A DNA stretch of 37,793 bases from an uncultured Flavonifractor sp. (GTDB lineage: Bacteria; Bacillota; Clostridia; Oscillospirales; Oscillospiraceae), in contig CANAAV010000023.1 in the NCBI GenBank assembly GCA_947346365.1, positions 1 to 37,793 on the forward strand, read 5' to 3'. Position numbers and translations under genes: made by a program. Every line of letters begins with the position of its first letter. The first letter of the stretch is position 1. Shown piece by piece: positions 16,084 through 24,455 of this stretch. The notes under the pieces are model-generated. The model did not search any database. It was given only the letters and a program-made list of their open reading frames with translations, and was not told the DNA's origin.

Positions 16084-16492
16084 AGCCCACGGTAAGGGTC
16101 AGCTCAAAGGAGTCCTTGTCGGCAATGGGGGTGCTGTCTGCACCGGTATCCACCCGTTCGCCGCCTTTTGTGACTTTCCACCACTCCTGATTGCCCTCGT
16201 CGGCAGTTTCCCCGTCGGCAGTGAGGATATACAGGCCGTAAGCGCTCTGGTGATCCTCTACCACGCTGCCCTCTACCAGGGCCGGACCCAGATAGGCCTG
16301 CTGGGTATGTAAAGTAAAGCTTTTGGCAGCGCCGTCGCTGTGAATGACCTGGACGGAAATTGTTTTATCGCCCGCCACGCCCTTTGGGGCCAGGGTGCGC
16401 CAGACCAGCAGCAGTACCGCTGCCGCCGCAGCAAGGCATATGAGGGCAATGATTGTCTGCCTGGGTGTTTTGGCCTTTGATTTTTCACTCAT
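16073..16492 (-). CDS. membrane-anchored DUF4430 (transcobalamin-like C-terminal domain) protein
   Basis: The 139-residue protein has an N-terminal membrane anchor (about residues 13-31) with basic residues before it, then one extracytoplasmic domain ending EWWKVTKGGERVDTGADSTPIADKDSFELTLTVGY. The W-W-K and final TxGY features are those of DUF4430, structurally related to the beta domain of transcobalamin/intrinsic factor. It probably captures a corrinoid outside the cell for the overlapping S-component. AAGGAGGAAT before the ATG supports the start. It is driven by the promoter at 16526-16554. Confidence 0.85.
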   Translation of the reverse strand: MSEKSKAKTPRQTIIALICLAAAAAVLLLVWRTLAPKGVAGDKTISVQVIHSDGAAKSFTLHTQQAYLGPALVEGSVVEDHQSAYGLYILTADGETADEGNQEWWKVTKGGERVDTGADSTPIADKDSFELTLTVGYDG

Positions 16493-16525
16493 GGGGGATT
16501 CCTCCTTCTCCTCAATAACGAATTT

Positions 16526-16554
16526 AGTGTATCACAGGGGTGGAGAATCCGCAA
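16526..16554 (-). promoter_or_regulatory. promoter of the DUF4430-ECF S operon
   Basis: Minus strand TTGCGG (16554-16549), 17-base spacer, TACACT (16531-16526), giving a leader of about 30 bases. That is too short for a cobalamin riboswitch. Confidence 0.55.
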
Positions 16555-16752
16555 GAAAAAAAGCGCTGTTTCGACGGCGGGCGATGTGGTTTTTTTTAAC
16601 CTTTGCGGAGCGGTGCTTGAGCGAGAAAGATCGGCTCCAGCCTTCCGGAGAAGGAGAGGAGGGGCCTTTGCCGGGATTTGCGCCGGAAGGGGCATAACCG
16701 TCGCGGCCTGGGGAGCTTTCACGGTTTTCCAAAGCGGATGGAAAGACGGGCG

Positions 16753-17700
16753 TCAGCCGCCGCCTGCGTTTACCTCTACCGCCCTGTCTCCCAGGATTTG
16801 CCGAATAGGGCCCTGCTGCTCCGGCAGACAGTTGATCTGCTCCAGCGCAGGCAATTCCGACAATGTCTCCCAGCCGGCCGGATGGAGGTCCACCACAGTC
16901 ATGACCTTTAAACGGCTCAATCCTGCCAGCGGCTCCAGATCTAAAATCATCGGGCTGCGCAGATCCAGAAACTCCAACTCCAGCAGCGTTTCTACCCCGG
17001 TCAAAGAGGAGAGGCCGTCAGTGTGCACAAACAGCCAGTTTAGTCTGGTCAGCCCGGATAGAGGGGTTAGGTCTACCATTCCTTCGGCCTGCCAGATTCC
17101 CAGACAGTTCAGGCCGGTGAGCGACTGGATGACTGCGAGCTGCTCCGCCGCTACCGGGCGCAGCTGAAGGGTGTTCAGCTGCGCCATCTGGGGTAAGGCG
17201 GAGAGGTCGGTCAAATGAGAGCAGTCGTGGAGCAGCAGCGTCCCAAGCAGCGGCACATCCGTAAGACTTTCCAGTGTTTCCAGCTGTGTGCCGCCGGCAT
17301 TGAGATACCACAGCGCGCCGCACTGCTCCAGAGCCTCCAGATTGGACACCGGGTTTCCGCTGATATCCAATTGCCGCAGCATAGGGCATTCTCCCAGGGC
17401 TGTAACGTCTGAAATTTGGTTTCTATGGAGGGACAGCCGTTCCACGCCGCAGCCGGACAGCGGGGATAGATCGGAAAGATTCTGACTGCACAGCGCCAGA
17501 TCCCGTAGATTTTTCATATGCGGGATGTCTGAAAGGGTGTCAATACTGCCGGTGGAGGTCACGGCAGTAAAGTCGATCTGCGCCTGGCAGCCGTAAGAGG
17601 AGAGCTGTTCCCAACGCTCAAACCGCTCGCCGCCGCACAGCAGGATGTGCTCAATGGCGTCCAGATCCTGGGAAGTGACCGTACCCGGCTGCTTTCCCAA
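16753..17700 (-). CDS. leucine-rich-repeat protein, probable lipoprotein with frame-shifted N-terminus
   Basis: 315 residues from a TTG at 17700 contain about ten internalin-like LRR units (for example NLRDLALCSQNLSDLSPLSG, RLSLHRNQISDVTALG, RQLDISGNPVSNLEALE). The frame is open and LRR-cap-like further upstream (WLTFASAAIEAEVCRQLG) to a TGA at 17791-17793 but has no start codon there. Another frame, entered from about 17870, encodes a hydrophobic run ending FPFSCYDE, which looks like a lipoprotein signal and lipobox. One indel between 17700 and 17790, perhaps in the GC run 17755-17767, would join them. It is last in the ABC/HlyD operon. Either a frameshift mutation or a sequence error is possible. 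Confidence 0.7.
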   Translation of the reverse strand: MGKQPGTVTSQDLDAIEHILLCGGERFERWEQLSSYGCQAQIDFTAVTSTGSIDTLSDIPHMKNLRDLALCSQNLSDLSPLSGCGVERLSLHRNQISDVTALGECPMLRQLDISGNPVSNLEALEQCGALWYLNAGGTQLETLESLTDVPLLGTLLLHDCSHLTDLSALPQMAQLNTLQLRPVAAEQLAVIQSLTGLNCLGIWQAEGMVDLTPLSGLTRLNWLFVHTDGLSSLTGVETLLELEFLDLRSPMILDLEPLAGLSRLKVMTVVDLHPAGWETLSELPALEQINCLPEQQGPIRQILGDRAVEVNAGGG

Positions 17701-17866
17701 TTGGCGGCAGACCTCCGCCTCAATCGCGGCGCTGGCAAAGGTGAGCCAACGAACGCGCCCCGCCGGGATGAGTCCGGCGGAGCGTGTTCGTCATAACAGG
17801 AAAACGGAAAGAGGTACAGAAAGGGCAGGGGAAGGAGTGCGAAACGGAGAGAGGTCCGGCGGCAGT

Positions 17867-19312
17867 TCAGGGCAGGATGACCTCGTCGCTTTCGTTCAAG
17901 CCCTCCAAAATCTCTACATACCCACCGCCGGACAGGCCGGTTTTGACGGCGGTTTCCACCGCGCCGCCACTGCGGAGCACCTGGACGGCGTTCCCCTGCA
18001 CCGCCTGCTCCGGCAGGCGCAGGCAGTCCTCCCGCCGCTCGGTGAGAATGGAGACGGCGACGTTCATTCCGGCCCGCAGCCCATCGCGGCTGTCCAATTC
18101 CAGCTCCACCGTGTATTCGGTGACGCCGCCGGCGGTTATGCCCGCCTCGTCAATCCGGCTCACGGAGGCGGTATAGGTCCGCTGCTCGCCCTGATCGGTG
18201 GTAAAGGAGATCTCCGCCTGCTGGCCGGGCCAGAGCCGGTGAATATACAGCTCGTCAATATCTGTCTGGATGCACAGGGTATCCGGCTGGGCCAATACCG
18301 CCATAGGGCTGCCCGGGGCGGCCAGATCTCCCTGCTTGACCGAGCGGGTGAGGATGCTCCCCGCCGCCGGGGAGAGGATGGTATAGTCCGGCAGCTTGGC
18401 CTCCAGCTGCTCCAGGCTGACCGCCGCGGCCTTCTGGGCCAGAGCGGCATTTTCTGCGGCATTGGTGAGAGAGTCGTTTTTAAGGGTCATGACGGCCTGG
18501 CCCTGGACAACGGCGGAGCCGGTCTGAATGGGCAGAGAAATGACCTGACCGGACTGGGCGGCGTAGATAGCCTGCTGCGTGGCATTGGAAAGGGGGGCGG
18601 GCTGCATGCAGGCAGCGGCGCCCACGCTGGCCGTAGCCAGCGCGCCGCTGCTGAGTGCGCCGGGATTTGACAGGGAGAATTCCACATAGACGCCCTCCCG
18701 GCCGCCGGGAAAGGCGGTGGGCGTGTCATAGACCCGCACCAGCGTGCCGGAGAGCGTCTCCGGCTGGGCGGGGAAGGAGATGACGGCGGAGCTGCCGGGC
18801 AGCAGCGCCGCGGCGTCAGCTGTGGCAAAGGGGACGGTGAGGGTAAAAGCGGAGCTGTCCACCACCTGGGCGACAGGAGTTCCGGCGCTGACAAAATCCC
18901 CCTCATGGACGTTGAGCTCCGTCACTGTGCCCGCGGCATAGGAGCGGACGGTCAGATCCTCACAGGCCGCCGCGCTCTGGGCGGCGGCGGCCTCGGCGCT
19001 CTGGAGGGAGAGCCGGGCCTGGGCGATCTGGTCCTCTAGGGCGCTGGAGTCGATGACATAGAGCACCTGCCCCTCCTCCACCGTGTCCCCCTCCTGAAAG
19101 GCGCAGGAGATCACGCGCCCGCTGACGGTGGGGACGATGGTATAATTGTCCCGGTAGGCGGCGCAGCCGGTATCCTCCACCCGGTATTCCACCGCCCCCC
19201 GGCTGGGACGGACAGTCTCATATCCCTGCTGGGAAACGCAGCCCCCCAGCGCAAAAAAGCCGGCCAGAGAGACTGCCAGGGCGCGCCGTATTTTGATGTA
19301 AGCTGTCCTCAT
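17867..19312 (-). CDS. HlyD/MacA-like periplasmic-adaptor-type lipoprotein of an ABC pump
   Basis: In Gram-positive bacteria such adaptors work outside the membrane with MacB-type permeases. This 481-residue protein starts with a lipoprotein signal (MRTAYIKIRRALAV...FFALGGC, Cys near 25). A biotinyl-lipoyl hairpin follows: VSGRVISCAFQEGDTVEEGQVLYVID and, after a coiled-coil helix pair, TVTELNVHEGDFV. A second lipoyl-like half is ILSPAAGSILTRSVKQGDLAAPG, then a beta-barrel domain and a C-terminal membrane-proximal domain ending VEILEGLNESDEVILP. The duplicated lipoyl halves are a little unusual. The ATG at 19312 is preferred to an in-frame GTG at 19324. It is 17 bases downstream of the permease. 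Confidence 0.88.
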   Translation of the reverse strand: MRTAYIKIRRALAVSLAGFFALGGCVSQQGYETVRPSRGAVEYRVEDTGCAAYRDNYTIVPTVSGRVISCAFQEGDTVEEGQVLYVIDSSALEDQIAQARLSLQSAEAAAAQSAAACEDLTVRSYAAGTVTELNVHEGDFVSAGTPVAQVVDSSAFTLTVPFATADAAALLPGSSAVISFPAQPETLSGTLVRVYDTPTAFPGGREGVYVEFSLSNPGALSSGALATASVGAAACMQPAPLSNATQQAIYAAQSGQVISLPIQTGSAVVQGQAVMTLKNDSLTNAAENAALAQKAAAVSLEQLEAKLPDYTILSPAAGSILTRSVKQGDLAAPGSPMAVLAQPDTLCIQTDIDELYIHRLWPGQQAEISFTTDQGEQRTYTASVSRIDEAGITAGGVTEYTVELELDSRDGLRAGMNVAVSILTERREDCLRLPEQAVQGNAVQVLRSGGAVETAVKTGLSGGGYVEILEGLNESDEVILP

Positions 19313-19329
19313 TTCAATCCCCACTTTCC

Positions 19330-21639
19330 TTATTCCACGCTTTTTAGCGCGCCCAGCATGTCAATTTCCCGCATTTTTCGCCCGATCAGTACATTGACCG
19401 CCAGGGCGAAAATGACGGTCAGGGCGCAGGATACCGCCAGGGCGAAGGGGGTCACCACTATCTCCAGAGGCATACTGGTAATGGCCCCGATGATGAGCCG
19501 GTCCAGCGCCAGCCCCAGCGGGATGCCCAGCAGGATGCCGACGCCGGCAAAAATCAGGTTTTCGCTGAGCTGAAGCCGCTTAATCTCCTGCTCGTGAAAG
19601 CCCAGGACCATCAGGGTGGCCAGGCTGCGGATCTGTTCAAAAAAGCTCATGATGCCTAGATTATAGATGACGATACAGGCCAGGCCGCCGCCGAAGAGGA
19701 TGAGCACATAGACCACCATGGACATGCTCTGCATTCGCTCTACCACTGCCCGGGTGACGGTTTGACGGGTCTGCCAGCCGTCGATAAAGTCATATCCGTC
19801 CAGCTCTGCGGCCAGAGAGGCGGCGTCCCCGGTGAGATAGGCCGCCGTGGGGACGTAGGGCCTTCCCAGGCTGCGCCAAAAGCTCCGGCCCGCGTAGACG
19901 CCGGTGACACAGCGGTTGAGCTGGGCTATTCTGACCGGATAGAATCGGGGGTCTCCGGCAAAGCGGATATTTACCGTGTCCCCGGCGCGCACGCCCAGCT
20001 GCCGCGCTAGAGACTGCTCCAGCACCAGCCCGTCCCGGGGAAGGGTTTGGCTGCCTTGGGCGTAGGGGTCGAACAGGCGGAGGGACACCGTGTCCTCCGC
20101 CACGGTGAGCACGGCGGTAGAGAGATGGCTGGGGGAGTAGAGCCAGCAGGCGGCGGTCATTTCCAGCTCCGCAGCCCGCCCCTCCCCGGCGCGGGCTACC
20201 CGGCCGTATTGGGCCTGGGTAACTCCGGTGGAGAAGTCCACCAGCACATCGTAACGGTTTTGGTTGTCCGACAGGGAATTGGTGTAGTAATCCATAGAGT
20301 CCTTTATGGTAAAGGCCAGCAGGACCAAGGCCATGCAGAAGGCGATGCCCACAATGCACGTGAGCATGCGCACTTTATTGCGCAGGGTGTTGCGGATGAT
20401 GTACTTCTGATTGAAGCCCAGCCGCCGCCAGAGGGGGCGCACGCGCTCCAGCAGGAGGGTTTTGGCGTTTTCAGGAGGTTTGGGGCGCATACACTGGGCG
20501 GGGCTCTCCCTCAGCAGGGAGCGGGCCACCAGCCAGGCGCTGCCGATGCAGCATACCGCCGTCAAGACCAGGGCCTGCCGCCAGGAAGCAAAGTCGTGAA
20601 GGACCTCGTAGGCGGGCAGGTCGCTGCCCAGCACCAGAGTATCCACCAGCAGCTGGTCGATGGAACGGCCGCAGAGCGCTCCCAGGGGAAAGCCGGCGGC
20701 TACCACCAGCAGGGCGTGGAGCAGGTAATAGAACAAGATGGCGCCATCGGCGTACCCGAGGGCTTTAAAGGTGCCGATATCCATGCGGGCGCTCTCAATC
20801 AGGCGGTTCATGGTGCTGACCATCATCAGCACGGCGCATAGGAAAAAGAGGACGGGGAACACCCGCAGGATAGGGGCGATATTGTTGCGGGTTTCCATGA
20901 TAAAATAGGCCCGGCTGTTGTCCTCCAGGGCCAGGATATTGACCACTTTGTCCCCCAGGGCGCGCTCAATGGCCTGGCGGAGCTGCTCCGGGCGGGTGCC
21001 CTCGGAGACGGTGAGGCATACCTGGTTGTAGCGGTTGGGGCCCATAAGCCCCTCCAGCAGCTCCGGCCCGCCGTAGGCAAAGCCGTAGCGGGACAGATCC
21101 GGCGAGGGAGTGGTGGCGTTGACATGGTAGAGGCATTCCGGATTTTTAACCAGTCCGCACACCAGCAGGCGCAGCCGTTCCCCTGTGGCGGTGAGGGTGA
21201 GCTCGTACCAGCTGCCCACGTCTACGCCCCGGGCCGCGGCAAACTGGTCGCTCAGGGCAATTTCCCGGTTGCTCTGGGGCAGGCGGCCCTTGACCAGGTA
21301 AGGAATGTTCATCTGGGGGTTCTGGGGGACAGCATAGAGCTCCAAGGTGACGCCGGAGACGCCGGTCTCCTCTCCGTCGGCGGTGACCCGGCTCTGTACG
21401 CCGGTGACGCCGGGCAGGGCGGCCAGGGTACGGCAGTCGCCGGCGTCCAGAGCCACGCCGGTGATCCAGTAATCCGCCATGTTCTGCCGGTCGAAATATC
21501 CCAGGCAGATCAGGTCGATGTTATACAGCACGCCGCTGAGGGCGGTGTAGACAGACACGGCGATCATGGTAATAATTGTAACCGAAAGCAGCCGGGAGGC
21601 GGTGTGGCGCAGGTCTCGGAAAAAATTCCTCCAAATCAT
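19330..21639 (-). CDS. FtsX/MacB-type ABC transporter permease (large, two-FtsX-domain form)
   Basis: The 769-residue protein has one N-terminal membrane helix (about 17-38), a large extracytoplasmic domain, three helices near 255-375 (first FtsX domain), another helix near 430, a second extracytoplasmic domain and three C-terminal helices near 645-765. This makes eight in total, the two-FtsX arrangement of clostridial mechanotransmission-type transporters. The ATG (MIWRNFFRDLRHTASR) one base after the ATPase stop is chosen; an upstream in-frame extension lies inside the ATPase gene. With the ATPase and the HlyD-like lipoprotein it forms a tripartite pump. Peptides or envelope components are the likely substrates for the class. 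Confidence 0.92.
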   Translation of the reverse strand: MIWRNFFRDLRHTASRLLSVTIITMIAVSVYTALSGVLYNIDLICLGYFDRQNMADYWITGVALDAGDCRTLAALPGVTGVQSRVTADGEETGVSGVTLELYAVPQNPQMNIPYLVKGRLPQSNREIALSDQFAAARGVDVGSWYELTLTATGERLRLLVCGLVKNPECLYHVNATTPSPDLSRYGFAYGGPELLEGLMGPNRYNQVCLTVSEGTRPEQLRQAIERALGDKVVNILALEDNSRAYFIMETRNNIAPILRVFPVLFFLCAVLMMVSTMNRLIESARMDIGTFKALGYADGAILFYYLLHALLVVAAGFPLGALCGRSIDQLLVDTLVLGSDLPAYEVLHDFASWRQALVLTAVCCIGSAWLVARSLLRESPAQCMRPKPPENAKTLLLERVRPLWRRLGFNQKYIIRNTLRNKVRMLTCIVGIAFCMALVLLAFTIKDSMDYYTNSLSDNQNRYDVLVDFSTGVTQAQYGRVARAGEGRAAELEMTAACWLYSPSHLSTAVLTVAEDTVSLRLFDPYAQGSQTLPRDGLVLEQSLARQLGVRAGDTVNIRFAGDPRFYPVRIAQLNRCVTGVYAGRSFWRSLGRPYVPTAAYLTGDAASLAAELDGYDFIDGWQTRQTVTRAVVERMQSMSMVVYVLILFGGGLACIVIYNLGIMSFFEQIRSLATLMVLGFHEQEIKRLQLSENLIFAGVGILLGIPLGLALDRLIIGAITSMPLEIVVTPFALAVSCALTVIFALAVNVLIGRKMREIDMLGALKSVE

Positions 21640-21640
21640 G

Positions 21641-22342
21641 CTACCACTCCAGTTCCTGCACGGGCACGGGGGAAGGATTTTCCTGGAAAGACTCAATTTT
21701 TCCGTTTTTCATGCGGATGAGCACGTCCGCCGTAGGGGCCAGGGCCCCATTATGGGTGACGACTACCACGGTTTTGCGGCTTTTTTTGCACAGGTCGTAC
21801 AGCAGTGCCAAAATGGCCTTGCCGGTTTGATAGTCCAGCGCGCCGGTGGGCTCGTCGCAGAGAAGCACGTCCGGATTTTTGGCCAGCGCCCGGGCAATCG
21901 CGCCCCGCTGCTGCTCCCCGCCGGAGCATTGGGCGGGGAAGTTGGCCATACGTTCCCCCAGGCCCACCATGTGCAGCACTTCTTTTGCGTCTAAAGGGTT
22001 TTTGCAGATCTGGCTGGCCAGCTCTACATTTTCCAGTACCGTCAGGTTTGCCATAAGGTTGTAAAATTGAAAGACAAACCCGATGTTTTCCCTGCGGTAT
22101 TCTGTGAGCTGGCGCTTATTAAAGCGGGAGATCTCCTTGCCGTTGACACTTACCAGACCGGAGGTGGGAGAGTCCATGCCGCCTAAAATATTAAGGACCG
22201 TGGATTTGCCCGCGCCGCTGGCGCCGAGAATGATGGTATATTTTCCCTCTGGTATGGTGAAGCTGATGTCGTCTACCGCGCGGATGACGGTTTTGCCCAT
22301 GGTGTATTCACGGGTTACATGTTCCAGCAACACCCCCGCCAT
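21641..22342 (-). CDS. ABC transporter ATP-binding protein (MacB/LolD class)
   Basis: First gene of the ABC / permease / adaptor / LRR operon. The 233 residues include a Walker [10 protein letters not shown] (about 40-48), Q-loop [15 protein letters not shown], signature CSGGEQQR and Walker [12 protein letters not shown]. The signature has C in place of the usual leading L, which is tolerated in this class. The ATG at 22342 has AGAGGAGG seven bases upstream and is preferred to an upstream in-frame ATG at 22369. The intergenic region to proC (about 270 bases) holds divergent promoters; no clear minus-strand -35/-10 pair was found. Confidence 0.94.
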   Translation of the reverse strand: MAGVLLEHVTREYTMGKTVIRAVDDISFTIPEGKYTIILGASGAGKSTVLNILGGMDSPTSGLVSVNGKEISRFNKRQLTEYRRENIGFVFQFYNLMANLTVLENVELASQICKNPLDAKEVLHMVGLGERMANFPAQCSGGEQQRGAIARALAKNPDVLLCDEPTGALDYQTGKAILALLYDLCKKSRKTVVVVTHNGALAPTADVLIRMKNGKIESFQENPSPVPVQELEW

Positions 22343-22520
22343 GAGACCGCCTCCTCTTTTGTGCATCATTCTTTATAGTAACTTTATCAAAGGATGGAGC
22401 CCTTTGACAACCGACAATTTTTGAACATATGTTGAGAAAATAACGTATAGTGGGCAAAATGTGTGGACCGCAACAAAATTTTTACAAAATGCGAGTGGGC
22501 GGGCCCTCAGCGGACACGTA

Positions 22521-22550
22521 TTGACAGAAAAACCGCTCGAGGTGTATGCT
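22521..22550 (+). promoter_or_regulatory. probable promoter of proC
   Basis: TTGACA (22521-22526), 18-base spacer, TATGCT (22545-22550), 60 bases before proC. A second TTGACA at about 22404 lacks a good -10. Confidence 0.5.
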
Positions 22551-22609
22551 GTCAGGGAGCTGAGATTTTGGCATACCGGAGATTATGCGGAGAAAAGGAG
22601 AGAGATTTT

Positions 22610-23437
22610 ATGAAACAAGCGGCATTTATCGGCGCGGGCAGCATGGGCGGCGCACTGATTCGGGCGGCCTGCCGGGCGGTGGGGGCGGAGCAGGTGGTCT
22701 TTACGGACCGTGATGCGGCGAAAGCGTCCGCCCTGGCGGAGGAGCTGGGCTGTGAGTGTGTGCCGGATAATGAAAGTGCGGCCGCCGGGGCGCGGTTTAT
22801 TTTCCTATGTGTAAAGCCGCAGCTGCTTCAGATGGTGTTGTCCGGCTTGCTTCCTGTGTTGGAGCGCTGCAGCAGGGCAGGAGAAGAGAAAGTACTGGTC
22901 TCGATTGCTGCCGGCGTCCAGACCAGTACGATCCGGGGATGGCTGGGGGATCTGGCGGATGAGCTGCCTGTTGTGCGGGTGATGCCGAATACCTGCGCCG
23001 CCATAGGACAGGGAATGTTGGCCCTGTGTGCATCGCCGGATGTAAAGGAGGAATACCTTGCCGGGGCAGCGTCCATCCTGGCCCAGGCCGGGCGGGTGGA
23101 GCGGCTGGAGGAGTATCTGATGGACCAGTTCACCGCCGTGGCCGGCTGCGGTCCGGCCTATGTATACCAGTTGATTGAGGCCCTGGCGGACGGAGGAGTG
23201 TTGGTGGGCCTGCCCCGGAAGCAGGCCCAGGCCTATGCCGCCCAGACAGTGCTGGGGGCGGCGGCCATGGTGCTGGAGTGCGGGGAGCACCCCGGCGCCC
23301 TAAAGGATGCGGTGTGCTCCCCGGGCGGGTCTACCATCGCGGGGGTGGCCGCCCTGGAGCGGTGTGGTTTCCGCTCCGCAGCCATTCAGGCAGTGAAAGC
23401 CGCCTATGAAAAAAATAGAGAGCTGGGGAACAGCTAA
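22610..23437 (+). CDS. proC: pyrroline-5-carboxylate reductase
   Basis: ProC reduces pyrroline-5-carboxylate to proline with NAD(P)H. The 275 residues start at an ATG after AAAAGGAGAGA; an in-frame upstream extension is not ProC-like. The N-terminal Rossmann motif is GAGSMGGALI (about 7-16) with TDRDAAKA as the second strand end. The middle has VRVMPNTCAAIGQGM, the family signature, and the C-terminal dimerisation domain has FTAVAGCGPAYVYQLIEALADGGVLVGL and SPGGSTIAGVAALE. All substrate-binding features are present. Monocistronic, closed by the bidirectional terminator at 23468-23503. Confidence 0.97.
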   Translation: MKQAAFIGAGSMGGALIRAACRAVGAEQVVFTDRDAAKASALAEELGCECVPDNESAAAGARFIFLCVKPQLLQMVLSGLLPVLERCSRAGEEKVLVSIAAGVQTSTIRGWLGDLADELPVVRVMPNTCAAIGQGMLALCASPDVKEEYLAGAASILAQAGRVERLEEYLMDQFTAVAGCGPAYVYQLIEALADGGVLVGLPRKQAQAYAAQTVLGAAAMVLECGEHPGALKDAVCSPGGSTIAGVAALERCGFRSAAIQAVKAAYEKNRELGNS

Positions 23438-23467
23438 AGCGCCCTTTGCCCCTGCCCTATTGCGAAG

Positions 23468-23503
23468 AAAAGCGCCCGGATGAACACTCATCCGGGCGCT
23501 TTT
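23468..23503. terminator. bidirectional intrinsic terminator between proC and the nucleoside-type ABC operon
   Basis: A perfect 16-bp stem (AAAAGCGCCCGGATGA 23468-23483 with its complement 23488-23503, loop ACAC) gives T tracts on both strands. Confidence 0.9.
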
Positions 23504-23513
23504 GCATGGAACG

Positions 23514-24455
23514 CTACCGCAGGCCTTTATCATAGGGGACGCCCTCGGCCTTGGGGGCGCGGGATTTACCGGAGGTGAAAGCCAGCACCACCAGAGAGAC
23601 GATATAGGGCAGCATATTGTATACCGCGCTGGGGATGGGGAGCCCGCGCAGCAGGTCAAAGCCGGTGTATACGTTGGACAGGGCCCGGAACAGTCCGAAC
23701 AGCAGCGCGGCCAGGGCGATGCGGGTGGGCCTCCACTGGCCAAAGATCATCACAGCCAGGGCCAGGAACCCAAAGCCCGCCACACCATACTCGAATTTCC
23801 ACTCGCTGACGCCGGTGGTAATATACACGATACCGCCCAGGCCGCCCAGCACACCGGAAATCAGTACGCCGGCATAGCGCATCTTATACACGCTGATGCC
23901 CACCGAGTCGGCCGCCTGGGGATGCTCGCCGCAAGCCATAAGCCGCAGGCCGAAGCGGGTTTTATAAAGCACAATGTAAGAACAGACCAGGGCCGCCACA
24001 GCCAAAGGCATGAACCAGCAGAACTCAAAGCTGCCAATATTAAGCAAAAACGCCTTTTTCTGCTCAATGTACTGGACGGTAGAGGAGACGTTGCTGGAAT
24101 CGACAGAGGAGTTGAGCGCCTTGACAATCACGGTGGCGGCGGCGGTGCCCAACAGATTCAGGGCGGTGCCCACCAGCGTCTGGTCCGCCTTAAAGTGAAT
24201 GGCGGCCACTGCCAGCAGCAGGGAGTAGGCCGCTCCTACCACTACGGCGGCCAGGATGGTCAGCAGAATGATGGCGAGGGCCGGAGCATCTCCGGGCAGG
24301 GAGCGCATCATCAGCGCGCCTCCTAGGGCGCCCATGACCATAATGCCCTCCAGGCCGATATTGATGACGCCGGAGTGCTCTGAGAAGCAGCCGCCCAAGG
24401 CGACCAGCACCAGCACGCAGGCGAACATGAGGGTATATTGAATCAGCAGCAGCAT
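23514..24455 (-). CDS. nucleoside-type ABC transporter permease (NupQ/YufQ-like)
   Basis: The 313-residue branched-chain-permease-fold protein has about eight to nine membrane helices. The N-terminal part HSGVINIGLEGIMVMGALGGAL carries the NIGLEG motif typical of the second permease of Bmp/PnrA-associated nucleoside transporters, and the middle RFGLRLMACGEHPQAADSVGISVYKMR is the coupling-helix region contacted by the ATPase. It overlaps the upstream permease by one base (ATG/TAA-type overlap at 24455). Characterised relatives import guanosine, uridine and other nucleosides; the substrate here is inferred only from the family. Confidence 0.92.
   Translation of the reverse strand: MLLLIQYTLMFACVLVLVALGGCFSEHSGVINIGLEGIMVMGALGGALMMRSLPGDAPALAIILLTILAAVVVGAAYSLLLAVAAIHFKADQTLVGTALNLLGTAAATVIVKALNSSVDSSNVSSTVQYIEQKKAFLLNIGSFEFCWFMPLAVAALVCSYIVLYKTRFGLRLMACGEHPQAADSVGISVYKMRYAGVLISGVLGGLGGIVYITTGVSEWKFEYGVAGFGFLALAVMIFGQWRPTRIALAALLFGLFRALSNVYTGFDLLRGLPIPSAVYNMLPYIVSLVVLAFTSGKSRAPKAEGVPYDKGLR

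Noticed and set aside
16493-16752. Cobalamin riboswitch upstream of the DUF4430-ECF S genes
   Set aside because: No B12 box or conserved core was seen, and the promoter found leaves only about 30 bases of leader. The rest of this stretch shows no gene or structure.
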